A stretch of 21,376 nucleotides of DNA from Krasilnikovozyma curviuscula (taxonomy: Eukaryota > Basidiomycota > Tremellomycetes > Cystofilobasidiales > Mrakiaceae), in the NCBI GenBank assembly GCA_014825775.1, contig MVAQ01000312.1, positions 1-21,376 on the forward strand. Direction: 5' to 3'. The notes under the pieces are model-generated. The model did not search any database. It saw only the letters and a list, made by a program, of their open reading frames with translations, and was not told where the DNA came from. The position numbers were made by a program, and so were the translations under genes. This document shows, one piece after another, positions 8,984 to 19,410 of this stretch (positions within the stretch are counted from its first letter, which is position 1; each line of letters begins with the position of its first letter).

Positions 8984-10911
8984 ATGGATGAGGAGGATGA
9001 GAATAGCCTAATCACCGGCGATGGACCCTCTGTCGTCGGTGGGACCAGCACGGGCGCAGGCACCATCGAAGGGGCAAAGGTTGGGAACACCTTCCTGGGC
9101 GAGGACGACTCGCTGTTTGGGAATCATCCAATCTTTATGGACGCTGAGGCTGCCAACAAGCTCTTCGGAATTGGGAATGAGGAAGAGGATGTTCTGATGG
9201 AGGACTTTGATGGCAAACTTGTCTTCTGTGCGTCCATTTTCTCATTCAAATTTTGCGTTTCCTGCGCCCTGCGATTTCTTTTCTGGCGGGTCTAGCGGCA
9301 TCGAGCAGCGAAATAGCATACGCACAAATCGCTTGTTCTCAGGGCGAGGACATTGGTCCAGACTATTTGGGACAGATTGGAAGCTCAGTGTGTGGTTTTG
9401 GATACTATTGTTTGCTACTATCGTTCGGCCTGGTGTTGTCGTTACTCGTTTCATCTACCGTGGCGCGATTCAAAATTTGATGGATGTCTTTGACAGCTCT
9501 GAACTAACTCTGCTGTTCCCTTGGTCTGCCCTTTTCTGATGGTTTTGTAGCCCACGCATATCTAGATGGTACTCAATCCAACGAAGACGACGAGTTTGAG
9601 TTTGCATCTACTTCAAATGGGGATTCGGATGGGGAGAGAGGAGCTGAAATCTTTGAGGATCTGTGGGACGATGAGGACCTGTGGGACGAGAGTGAGAGGT
9701 ATTACGAGGATGATGATGACTTCGATGGAGACACGACGGATTCTCTACCGGACGACGAAGATCTGTCTCTCCCAATCGCACCATTCCCTCTCCCAACGGT
9801 CTCATCTGTCGGCTCAATTCCAGCTCCAGCTTCACCTCTCCATTCGCGTCGGAGCATAGCTGACCTTGTAGACTCAACTGGAGGAGAAACATCTTCGTCG
9901 TCCTCCAACGGAGGTAGCAAAGACAGTCTAGACTGTTCGGGCGACATCACCCTTACCAACACAAATATCAATGCTTCCACTTCAACAAAACACTCACGTA
10001 TAAATCCAAAAGCACCTTCCGCACTCCCGTTAATGGGTTCCTTCCAACCTTTCCCATCAGATGCCAAGTTAGGAGTCGTCAGGGCTGTCATCATTGACGG
10101 GTCGAGACGAAGTGGCGACACCCCCAGTCCATTCACCCGTCGCAAAGCTCGAACGGGCGGTAAGGACAGTAATAAATCCCAACAAGTGACACGTGCAGCA
10201 GCCCGAAGATCAAAACAGAATGCCCACTCTCGCCATCAACATTCCAACATGACCTACCCGTTGGACCGAGACGAATCGCCTTCTTCGCCTGACATTGCAC
10301 CCGCCGCCATCAGCCTGGAGGACGTCCTCGACTTTTCTGAACATGATCCGCATACGTTCATGCTTGGTGGAGGAAACAATGACGATGACGATGACGACGA
10401 TGGTCACTTGCACCCGTCGCACGGTGGATCCGAGAACCTGAAGAACCTTGAACGATGGGACAGAGTCAACATCTCAACTTTCTATCGCATGCGACGCAAT
10501 GGCGGCTCTCAGAACCTCAGCTCGCCGTCTTTCTTGACTCATTGGACGGGAAATGGTGAAGCTCACTTGTCACCGGCTGCCGCTGCTGCCGTCGGTGGTA
10601 CCTCTGCTGGTGGATCCACAACGACGACGTTCTTGGTCTCACCTGTGCTTAGACCTCAAGAGACACCCAACCGACTGTCAAAGAAGTCGAAGAGAAAGGA
10701 GAAAAAGATGATGTCGTCGTCGGTAGTCAAGAACGAGAAGAGGTATGGCCATGGTTCGAGGGGCGGTAGTCACGGTAGCATTGGCATGGGCAGCCCAGAG
10801 AGGAACGGATCACCAGCAGCTCGAAGTCGTAGGAGTAACTCTTCCGGGGCCACTCCAGCGTCCTCTAACTTGCTCAGTTCCACCGGTGCTATCCCAGCCT
10901 TGACGCTGTAG
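8984..10911 (+). CDS. Acidic and Ser-rich, probably nuclear protein; possibly CRF1/IFH1-like
   Basis: Function not recognised with confidence. Two exons, 8984-9227 and 9551-10911, joined in phase 1 (KLVF-S-HAYLDGTQ), give 534 aa. The first 150 or so residues are acidic, with a repeated EDLWDD-type motif and a DDDDF run. The middle holds MGSFQPFPSD, a VVRAVIIDGS stretch, SPFTRRKAR and TRAAARRSK basic patches, then SLEDVLDFSEHD and LERWDRVNISTFYRMRR. The last third is low complexity (Ser, Gly, Ala) with a basic KKSKRKEKK signal. The block order (acidic N terminus, DGS and SPFTRR blocks, then VLDF and WDRV..STF.R.RR) reminds me of fungal proteins in the CRF1/IFH1 class of ribosomal-protein gene co-regulators, but this is from memory and weak. 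The 323-nt intron is the longest among the supported genes. The N-terminal start is uncertain: ATG 8723 is also in frame. Confidence 0.75.
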
Positions 10912-11660
10912 CGGTGCGCCGTTGCCAACCCCATCTCTACTACCGTTGTACTCTTCATTGGTCTCCCAACTTGTCATCAGTATTCTCATCCACGTAACCA
11001 CCAATTTGCATCATTTCCCCCTTGTCGTCAATGTATCCATCCGTCCATCGTTCGTTGTCTCCGTGCTTCCCTTCTTGGTCTATACTTGGGTCTTTGTGAG
11101 AAACCTTCAGCATCTGGTGAGTTTCAAGCATGTCACTACTATTCTGTTTTATTGACCCTGACCAATGTAAATCTACCAACTTGCGCGTTGTCCTTCCCCA
11201 GTCTAGCCCTCTTGACATTCTTAATCGCGTTTGATTGCCTTGAACTTCCCCCTCCCTCCACTTCCACCTCCTCACACCTACCTTACCCTACACCAATCGC
11301 ATTTTGTCCAATACCATCACAAATTGAACGACCTTTACTCCTCTTGTGCTTTCCTACCGATTTTATCGACTTTGTAAAGACCTGATTACAGACCAAAAAC
11401 CGCCTGTGTAAGGGGGAATTTTTTCCTATTATTTAACGTAACATAAAAAATTCCATGTTTTTTACATCGTAAATGAATTTGTTCTCCATCTCATTTCAGT
11501 CCTCAAGCAAAATCAAAGGGAAACGTCAGTTCGCAAGCCGACGCCGGGGACGCAAGCAGCAAAAAAATAATTTCCTAAACTCTTCAAACGTCTATCTTCT
11601 TTCATTATCTCAAAACTCATTAAGCCTGTTCAATTTCACTACCAAATCACAGCGAATTAC
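10912..11660. promoter_or_regulatory. Intergenic region before the DMAC1-like gene
   Basis: These 749 bp sit between two plus-strand genes. Pyrimidine-rich stretches (about 11190-11290) and an AT-rich stretch (11415-11475) are consistent with a 3' UTR followed by a promoter. Overlapping frames on both strands (for example 10955-11275 minus) show no domain and look like chance. No RNA gene seen. Confidence 0.5.
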
Positions 11661-12062
11661 ATGTCAACGGAATCCACACCAACACCCCACCTTCCTACCT
11701 CAGCGACACCTCCTGAGGAATGTTTGACTTGTCGATTGATAGGCGGTGGGACCATGACGGGTGTAGGAGCGTACTCAGTATATGAAGCAGCGAGACAAGG
11801 TGCCTTTGGAAATCAGTTTAGTAGCAAGACTGCTCCGAAACCAAGAGGTGGACCGTTGGGAACGAGGATAATGGGTCTCACCGGAGTGGGTGGGTGCTCT
11901 GCTCTTTTCCTTTCCCAGTTCGGTTTATTGAGAGCTGATCTTCTAAACTGGTATCTGGTTTTCTTGGTCATAGGTCTGTTGGTTGTTGGAGCTCTGAGGT
12001 TAAGTGGTGCGAAATTACCTACGAGTTTGTCGTCGCCAGAAAGTAAATTGGTGCAACGCTAG
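11661..12062 (+). CDS. DMAC1/Dmo2-family (DUF4536) mitochondrial membrane protein
   Basis: Single-exon 133-aa protein. After a Thr/Pro-rich N terminus comes ECLTCRLIGGGTMTGVGAY (residues 20-38), the CxxCRLIxGxG..GxGxY signature of the family that includes human DMAC1 (TMEM261) and fungal Dmo2. In mammals DMAC1 helps assemble the distal membrane arm of respiratory complex I. Three hydrophobic segments follow: around 26-40, around 73-92 (GLTGVGGCSALFLSQFGLL) and around 95-115 (WYLVFLVIGLLVVGALRL). The third segment is more than the short family core usually has, and no intron large enough could remove it. Location in the inner mitochondrial membrane is inferred from the family. Its convergent neighbour also encodes a mitochondrial inner membrane protein. 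Confidence 0.82.
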   Translation: MSTESTPTPHLPTSATPPEECLTCRLIGGGTMTGVGAYSVYEAARQGAFGNQFSSKTAPKPRGGPLGTRIMGLTGVGGCSALFLSQFGLLRADLLNWYLVFLVIGLLVVGALRLSGAKLPTSLSSPESKLVQR

Positions 12063-12332
12063 AAAGTATGACAGAAACACTTTCTCGCATCTTCACAAGG
12101 ACAGGTTGAAAGCGGAAATGATATATGTGACATGCATTAGGGTATAAAGAGGCAATCAAATCTCTGTATACAAGTCGAGGTAGTAACACATTCTTCAATT
12201 TTACAATTCTAAGTCGGACAAACAGATCCTCAGTGGAGTATCTGAAGGACCTTGTGAACGATGGAGATGATGCTAGTGATATGCTGGGGTAGTGGTGGGG
12301 TGGAGAAGATACGAAGATTCTGATGCCGAGAT
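12063..12332. other. Convergent 3' intergenic region
   Basis: These 270 bp separate the stops of the DMAC1-like gene (plus) and the LEU5-like gene (minus) and should hold both 3' UTRs. No coding or structured element was noticed. Confidence 0.45.
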
Positions 12333-13838
12333 TTACTGAATGTCATTCAAGCCCGAGAGACGTTTCATTAGCTGCCAGGTGGTGAATGAGATACTAGTTG
12401 ACAAATAAAAAGTGTTCAAGATGAGTTTCGTTCTTGTCTTTGAGGCGCACACAGCGTCAACAGCGTTGCAACTCACCTCGTCATCGGCACAATCTTGATG
12501 AACCCAATTCCAAGACCGACGTAGAATCCCTTCAGCCCACTCGCCTTGTAAATCGAAATGACAGTCTCTCTCCAGCCAACCATACCCCTCGGCCGCTTCA
12601 CGCCTCCGACCTGGATCCTCCTCCTCACGACCTCAAAAGGGTAACTCGCCGTTTGACTGACCAGACCGGCAGCAGCCCCACACACTAGATCGACTTTTGT
12701 TCGGTTCTTTTGTACCATTTCTGTCGGTAAGAGATTCTTCAATCGGTTGAAAGTCAGGAATGAGACGCCAGCGTAAGGTACCATTCCAACAACGGTAATC
12801 GTGAACCCTCGATAGAATGGCGCAAATGGAAGTTTCATGGTTTGAGATATCGCTGATTGTGGTAATGACGGTGGTATTTGGGTAAGGTTGGACGCTGGTG
12901 AAGTCGCGAGGGTGGGTTTGAGGGGAGCGTCCGCTTCGTGGTATATCTGTTTTATAATCTGAGGCAGGGTTGTCCGTTCAGATGATTTGGTTTGAAATGC
13001 TAGCCGTACTCTGATGAGTTCTAGTGGATAGGTGAAGAAGACGGAAGCCACGCCTGATATGGAGCCTGCAGCGAATAGCAGTGGAGCGGTTTCCTGAGCT
13101 TTTGAAGGCATCAGAAACTGGTTAAAACGGAACTACAGTCAGAACATATTGTCACAAGAAGCTGTGTAACTAGTTTTGATGACTCACATTGTGCACTCTG
13201 TCGTACAGCATGAATTTTATTCCAGCGTAGGGAAACACTCGTAACAACGTTGCGGAATGCCCTTGAAACAGCCCTCTTACTCCATCTGTGATCCATATTC
13301 GATTGATTGCTAGACCAAGACCACGAAAGGTACCTTTACGACACCAAGAACTGAGCGTCAGCTTCTATATGCCTCAGCAAAAGTTGCATGTGAAGAGGCT
13401 CTGCATTACCTGAATACTGCTTGAAGTCTGTATTTGACGTCTGGAAAAGTATCTTCACTCGATCTAAAGGAGCAACAGCTGTCTTGGCCTACATGATACC
13501 ACCAGAGGATAAGTCAGGTTCGAGTTCTCATATGAAAATTGGCCAGATTATCAAGCACGGCCGGTTGAGGTGGTGCCACTTACAGCACATCCTGCTATTC
13601 CACCAGCTAGCCCACTCCTCACAGCTAACATAGCAACAAGCAGTCAGAGTAGTCAGAAATTCTAGCTAGCATGTGTAAGGATAGCGATCGAAGGGAATCA
13701 TTACTCACCATAGTCCAGTGACCGCTTGTCCTTCCTCGCCCTCTGCTTTGATCGTTCTAGCCAGGATCCCTCCTCCTCTTTACCAGACGGCCATTTGTGA
13801 GAAGTCCCAACTTCTGCAGATACAGCGCTCGCTGACAT
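12333..13838 (-). CDS. LEU5: LEU5-type mitochondrial carrier (coenzyme A transporter, SLC25A16/A42 group)
   Basis: Inner-membrane carrier needed for coenzyme A accumulation in the mitochondrial matrix in yeast. Exons on the minus strand: 13838-13709, 13624-13584, 13488-13410, 13333-13188, 13132-12477, 12393-12333; 370 aa, all in frame. The three carrier signatures are present: PLDRVK (64-69), PLELIRVR (168-175) and PFEVVRRR (297-304). The family-specific stretches LDYAVRSGLAGGIAG, TDGVRGLFQGHSATLLRVFPYAGIKF and TSVFF-type SVFFTYPLELIRVRLAF match LEU5/Graves-disease carrier proteins closely. A Pro/Ser-rich insert within the second repeat (about 190-225) before FYRGF is usual for fungal LEU5. 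The N terminus (MSASAVSAEV...) is hydrophilic with a basic ERSKQRARKDKR patch. The start at 13838 gives the only in-frame Met before this block. Confidence 0.94.
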
Positions 13839-14066
13839 TCAATTCTAAAACAAAATAACTCAGAAACAGTCGACGTTGGCGTCCAAAGTTTTTCCTGTCC
13901 GATTCGCAACGCCGGTGGGATGGCACAATAGACAAAATATTGAGGTGAATGTATAAGCTGGGTCTTGACATTGCGATATATGATCCAAACAAGCTTGCCT
14001 CTCAAAAGTCGAAAGAAAAAAAAATGCGTGCATATACAGAGTCAAAACAAATCCGCGTAAAGGAGA

Positions 14067-15236
14067 TCATCGGCCTGGGTTCCCATCATCCCTTCTCTGC
14101 CTCTTTTCTTTCTCAGACGCATCACTTATTGACGGTACGGAGCTGGACTCTGCCTCACCACCGCTTGCTAGCGATCGTCCAGAGTTCATTGCCGCAAACA
14201 GCGTTTGTTGGACAACTAATAAGATGCCGAAACGAAAATAATGTATGAGTCACCATAACTAATCGTGAAAGTAGAGAGTAAAATCATAGATCCAACTTAC
14301 CTTCCTCTAATTCAGCGTCTCTGTTAATTCCGTCCTCCTCAGACTTCGCCATAATCTCACCGAACTTCACCAACATCTCCTGCGTCTGGTCCTCACTCAA
14401 GTGCTCAGCGACCATAGCTGACAGCCCACCAGCTGATAGTACTCCAGCTACCTGTTGATCCTCATCCATATCTTGGTCTTCATCCTCTACACCTGCACCA
14501 CCTTCGGCTTCGTCCTCGTCATCTTGACTCATTTCGTCCTCAGGTAGGTTGAACGGCGCTGATGGATCTGATGAAACTGAGTGGAGATATAATGCGATCT
14601 CAGGGAAATCCGATGCCAGGGATTGCGCGGCCTGTAGTATGAAGCAAGCAAAGTCGATCCGTTGGTATGGCTTGACTGGATTTAAAAGGCGACTCATAGA
14701 TGACTGGAACTCACTGTCTGCTGATCATCGCCAGTACTCACAACATTGACGTCAGCTCCATTTGCAACTAAATACTGAGCGACTTCTAAGCTTTCGACAG
14801 TGAACAGCGGTGTTTCGCCGTCCTCGTCCTTGACGTTGACATCTCCACCTTTGGAGACGAGGTATTCGAGGACATCCATATGAGCATAAGAAGCTGCTGC
14901 ATGCCTGATGAACGAATACACATTATCAGCTACTATCAATGAGGTCGAAGAGGGTATGCATTTGAGAAACAAACATTGGCGTGTAGGTGTTGGGGTCTGG
15001 TACGTTTGGTGACATGCCTACAAATCCCAAACTCCGTCAATAACTACTCAGGGCTATAATGTATCACCCTGCGCTCACCTTCAACTTCGATCAAATGCTG
15101 AAATCAAAGTGACCACCACGAAAGGTCAGGAAACGCGTTGGCTCGAGGAATTTGTCTACAAAACAGCTCTTACCTTGACTCTGTCGAGGTCTCCGTCACT
15201 AGCTGCTATCCATATGTTTGCTGTTCCTCTGGCCAT
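14067..15236 (-). CDS. Small ankyrin-repeat protein (YCR051W / SPAC105.02c-like)
   Basis: Exons on minus: 15236-15174, 15097-15079, 15017-14975, 14904-14715, 14631-14301, 14215-14067; 264 aa, all junctions in frame and ending at TGA. The first half is an ankyrin array: ANIWIAASDGDLDRVKHLIE, NTYTPMHAAASYAHMDVLEYLVSKGGDVN, and GETPLFTVESLEVAQYLVANGADVN. Exon 5 adds AAQSLASDFPEIALYLHS, a last helix pair. A strongly acidic linker follows (Asp/Glu-rich, about residues 135-160), then a helical segment with LSEDQTQEMLVKFGEIMAK and a hydrophilic, basic tail. Architecture and the NIWIAASDGD start match uncharacterised or little-studied fungal ankyrin proteins; no catalytic domain is present, so it is a binding protein of unknown partner. 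The 19-nt second exon is a micro-exon. It lies in tandem with LEU5, 228 bp away. Confidence 0.9.
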
Positions 15237-15570
15237 GATGTCGAAGCTGAAATTTATTGTTTTGGACGGTGTTGTCGAACTTAAACGTTTCCCTCCAAAT
15301 TTCTCCTCCTGCGCCCTCGAGCTTGCCAGCGCCACCAGTCCACTTTAGTTTTGATGGCAGGATCCAACAATAAACATTATTCTTTTGGAAGAAGAAGTGC
15401 TACAATAATTGCTCTTCTAGATAATATGGCGTGTGATTTGTTGAATTGAGAAAAGACATAGTAATTCTAGTTGTTTGGAGTACTAAGTAGGACTAGCAGC
15501 TACAGTCTATGAAGGTAATCCAGGCGTGAAATGCATGGCGCTCAACGAAAAAATCTCAACCGTCGGGCGC
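15237..15570. promoter_or_regulatory. Intergenic region: ankyrin gene promoter and aquaporin 3' UTR
   Basis: These 334 bp lie between two minus-strand genes. AT-rich sequence around 15350-15480 suits a 3' UTR or promoter. No coding element is supported. Confidence 0.45.
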
Positions 15571-16850
15571 CTAGATGACAAGATCTCCTTCTTCCTCGCC
15601 ATCTTCACCAACAAAGAGATTCCAGGTACCAGCACCGACGATGCAGCCGGCGATTGGAGCCACGACGGGTACCCACCAGTAGTGGTTCCGAGCAGTAAAG
15701 ACGACCGAACCGTAGATGAAGTAGGTAAAGATTCTTGGACTGAGATCTCTGGCAGCATTGATGGCATAACCTAAGAAAGTGACGAAGGAAGGTCATGTTT
15801 AGCAAGCCAAATCTTCACCGGACGGACCACAGTGGTTACCATCGGGAACTCACCGGTCTGCCAGCCAAACGCACTACCGATACAGATCATTAGGATGAAG
15901 ACCGCAAAATGGGCACTTCCTTTCACAGCCAAGCTCCTCTTGGACGAAATGGCGCTGATTCCGACCATCAGCACCCACGCGGCAGTGAACTCGGAGAGAA
16001 AGGCGCTTGAGATGGAGGTGAGGTGAGGAGCTGGGTACTAGTAATAGGATAACAAGGAAATGTTTTACTTCAATTCACTATGTTTGGTTCTGAAGATGAA
16101 CTACAGCTCACTGTAGCGAAGATTCCAGCAGTCTTCAAAGTTCTGTTGTTGTGTCCACCTTCAAACCACTCGATACCGTCTCTGTAATTAACATAAACAG
16201 CAGCAGCTCCAAGAAACCCTCCCAGCATCTGAGCACCAACATATTTTGGAACCTAGAAGAAAGAGACACGTCGCGTGCTTTAGTCGCCAGTACAGACTAA
16301 GCGGCGCAATCTGAGAACGATGCGGGAACTGCAACACACTTTTGCCCAAGGGAACTTTCCAAAAACTGCAAGGGTGATGGTCACAGCAGGGTTGATAGCC
16401 GAACCAGTGACTGGCCCAGCAAGATAGGACCCAAGGAAGACTGCTCCAGCCCCTGTTCGACAAATGACATCACTTTGGTCAACACCTTGACAGACATACA
16501 GGGATTATAGACTGGAACCTACAAGCAAGGTTGATACCTAACCAGGATCCGTTTGCATTCGATGATAAAACAGACTGGGCGACGACACCACTTTTGAAAC
16601 GCAAATGGCACAGAGGGTAAGCTTCCAGCCTGTTATACGAAGATAAAGCCTACCCAGCGCCAGAACCGCTTATTCATGTTATAGAAACAGAGGGGGGATC
16701 AACTTACTCTCCAATCAGCACAAGGAAGAACGTTGCGATGAACTCAGCCAAAGGTTCCTGGTAGTATCTCCTCAGTTTCAGAAGACCTCGCTGTCGCTTG
16801 CTAGGTCTACGACGTGTCGAAAGCAGAGGCTGGGATTCTTGATCTGGCAT
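15571..16850 (-). CDS. Aquaglyceroporin (major intrinsic protein family)
   Basis: Membrane channel for water, glycerol or other small solutes. Exons on minus: 16850-16708, 16590-16523, 16452-16340, 16252-16112, 16037-15854, 15770-15571; 282 aa, all in frame. Six membrane spans are visible: [73 protein letters not shown] and [17 protein letters not shown]. Half-helix motif 1 is the canonical AINPAVT (91-97). Motif 2 is [11 protein letters not shown] (220-230), so NAA replaces NPA; the following Arg224 is the selectivity-filter arginine and Asp225 is the glycerol-facilitator hallmark. The loop [26 protein letters not shown] is typical of fungal aquaglyceroporins. Both termini are short: about 30 residues of basic N terminus and an acidic C terminus (GEDGEEEGD), so it lacks the long regulatory tails of yeast Fps1. 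Plasma membrane location is inferred. Confidence 0.94.
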
Positions 16851-17522
16851 TTCTGTTTCTGATACTACTGGGTATGAGGTAAACCGAAACCAAGGAGGGT
16901 CGTCGTTAGATGGCTAAAAAAAGAGGGGGATTTGCAACAATGACATATGGAACGCCGTGTTGGGTCCAAATCTCTCTTAACCTGATTCTTTTAGGCACAC
17001 TTTCATGATTACATGTGGGAAATGAGATATGGTATAGGCCAATAGCAATAGCAAGGATACCCCAAAGGACTTAAAAAAATGGACCAAAAATAGCAAGATA
17101 TTGAGATCCACTCAAGGTTAACTTGTTCCGCTTCGACCCCCGACAACGTTTCAAGGACTTAGCAGATAGATCGGCGTGGAACATTGTCATTAGATTGTAA
17201 GCAAGGTGAGCATTCTTATGCAATCGAATCTTGGGCATTGAGATGCTTGCTTATCTGCCGGTTTTGGAACCGATAGAGTCGTTCCTTCAAGATTTGTTTT
17301 ACCGGTGCTTTACCTGGGAGAGGAGAAAATATTTGTGTAGCCACTCAGCCATATCATCCGTTGAAGCTTTCAGAGGTACCTTGAGGGTAGTTCGTTTACT
17401 CTGATCGTCGCCAATTCTAACACCCGCCAAACGTAATCCCTCAAAGTTTTCGACTGAAGCATATCTCACACCAGGCTGGAACAAGCCATCCTAACCCAGA
17501 ATTCAACCTCCTACTGTCTAGA
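16851..17522. promoter_or_regulatory. Divergent promoter region between aquaglyceroporin and NIPA-type gene
   Basis: This 672-bp spacer separates divergently transcribed genes for two membrane transport proteins. It contains short runs such as a repeated AATAGCA near 17041-17055 and 17090. An exon-like open stretch on the minus strand (17314-17490) is discussed in findings. No other coding element is supported. Confidence 0.5.
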
Positions 17523-19410
17523 ATGGATTCTAGTTCGATCACCAGCTTCTTTCCTACCCTCACTGGCTCTGCCCCACCGTATGCCTCTGGATTCTCTTCC
17601 TCGGCTTCTGGAGCTGCTTCGAGTGCCTACCCAGTTCCCACAAGCGGTAATGGCCTTCCTGTTCCAGGTAATGATGGAGGAATAGTAGCCAATCGACACC
17701 CGGTGGTGAGTCAATTCAGCCCCGAGCTCACCGCATTTCGCTTAGGCTAAGCTGGAACGCTGCATGGACAGCTCTACTTCTTCCTCGGCCTCATCATAGT
17801 GACGGGTGCTTCTCTGATGAATGCTCTCGGTCTCAATGTCACCAAACTCAGTCACATCCATGCCCTGTCGGAAACGGTCAAGCGGCCGGATTACCTCAGG
17901 CCGCTCTGGTTATTAGGAATGACGTTGTATATCATTTCTCAAGCATTTGGGTCAACACTAGCTTTGAACTACTTGAGATCAGAGTTTGTTGCTCCCTTAG
18001 GTAGCACAAGTCTCATCTTCAACGTGCTGTTTGCGTCGTGGTTGGTGGGAGTGCAGGTCACTAGAGCAGACTACTATGGGACTGGTCTTATAATTTTGGG
18101 TGTTATCCTGATATTGGTGTTCGCATCGATCAACTCTGGTCTATCTACTTCAATTTCGGTCAGTCCTTTCACTGCACTGGGATTTCTCTCCGCTAACGCG
18201 CCTTCAATCTTCAGCTGGAACGCCTTTACAGTTTATGGGGAAGAGGAGGATTTCTGACGTACTTTTTCATTCAAGTTGCTCTTTTGGCAGTTGCCTGGAA
18301 CTGTGTCTACTCGATTTCAACGATATCATCAATCAGATCTTCAACATCGACCCTTCCTGGCTCGCCAACACCCCCACCTGCAGATGCCAAGTTCAGGGCG
18401 AAAATCAGCTATTGGCATAAGAAGACAATTGGAATTCTAACTCATCGGCTGGACAAGTTGACAGAGGCACTGAGTGACGAGAGGCTGAGTTGGATCGAGG
18501 GTGTCGGTTGGGCTTGTCTAGGTGGTCTATTAGCTGGTGGATCACTCGTGTTCGCGAAGGCTTGTGTCAAGTTGGCATTCAACCCTGAGGGAGGACAAGT
18601 AAGTTGATTAACGGTTGCGTGGAAAGGTTTCTTGCTGACAAGACGTTTGGCTCAGTTTGCGCATCCAACATCCATCCTCACTGTCGTCCTTCTCGTCATC
18701 ACTTCTATACTTCAAATGGTTGCTCTCAACAGAGGTCTCAAAGCATTTGACTCCACACTGGTCGTCCCGTACTTTTATGCTCTGTACACTGTGAGTAGTT
18801 CTGACGATCTTTTTACCAATCGATCCGCAATCCTGATTTTTTGCTTTCACAGAGCATGGGCTTCATCAACTCGATGATCTTTCTCAACGAAGTCGCCGCT
18901 TACTCTTCATGGATTTTGTTTCTCATCTTTTTGTCTATCTGTGTCCTCCTTAGTGGGGTCGTCCTGCTGTCAACCAAGAAGCCCGATCCACTGGAACAAA
19001 AGGAGACCGATGAAGATGACATGATTGAAGGCGAACTTGGAGAAGATGGAGATGACGACATACCACCGAACTCAGCGACGCCGTTATCTAAAGGACACCA
19101 AAAGTCCGGGTCAGCACCAGGAATGGTGAGACGGAAATCGAAGTCCAACTCAATATCAGGCAATGAAGAACAAGAGTCACTAGTCGCCTCTAATGCGGAG
19201 GCTGAAGATGGAAAAGGTGGTGATTCCAATGATGGGTACAGTGGGTTTGAGACGGGTAACACAATGGAGAGGAGGGAAAGTGAAGTGATGTGGGAGGTTG
19301 GAAGCGACGAAAGCGAAGACGAAAGCGATGCACTGGTCAGCGTGCCAAAAAAGGCGCCTAGTATACGGTCGGAAGTGAACGTTTGGAGAGAAGATGATGA
19401 AGAGAGGTAG
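17523..19410 (+). CDS. NIPA-type magnesium transporter (DUF803 family)
   Basis: Predicted multi-span Mg2+ transporter of the NIPA family, in the drug/metabolite transporter clan. Exons: 17523-17705, 17772-18158, 18215-18598, 18656-18790, 18853-19410; 548 aa, and all four introns are phase 0. After a Ser/Ala/Pro-rich N terminus of about 60 residues come roughly nine hydrophobic spans: YFFLGLIIVTGASLMNALG, LWLLGMTLYIISQAFG, the EFVAPLGSTSLIFNVLFASWLVG pair, GTGLIILGVILILVFAS, FFIQVALLAVAWNCVYS, WACLGGLLAGGSLVFAKA, TVVLLVITSILQMVAL, the VVPYFYALYTSMGFINSMIFL pair and ILFLIFLSICVLLSGVVLL. The stretch FVAPLGSTSLIFN and ALKAFDSTLVVP-type RGLKAFDSTLVVPYFYALYT are family hallmarks. A hydrophilic loop (Ser/Thr/Pro-rich, then HKKTIGILTHRLDKL) lies mid-protein and an acidic Ser-rich cytosolic tail of about 140 residues ends it. 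The transported ion is inferred from the family. Confidence 0.9.

Noticed and set aside
10955..11275. 106-aa minus-strand frame in the spacer after the acidic protein
   Set aside because: No family match, no splice support, and it lies in a likely 3' UTR/promoter of pyrimidine-rich sequence.
12143..12151. TATAAAG-like box after the DMAC1-like gene
   Set aside because: It is in a convergent 3' region with no gene starting downstream on the plus strand.
14690..14753. Continuous exon across 14715 in the ankyrin gene, or a 38-nt intron ending before 14703
   Set aside because: Reading through hits a stop, and the short intron would join a non-family sequence; the 83-nt intron 14714-14632 restores the family-like AAQSLASDFPEIALYL in phase 0.
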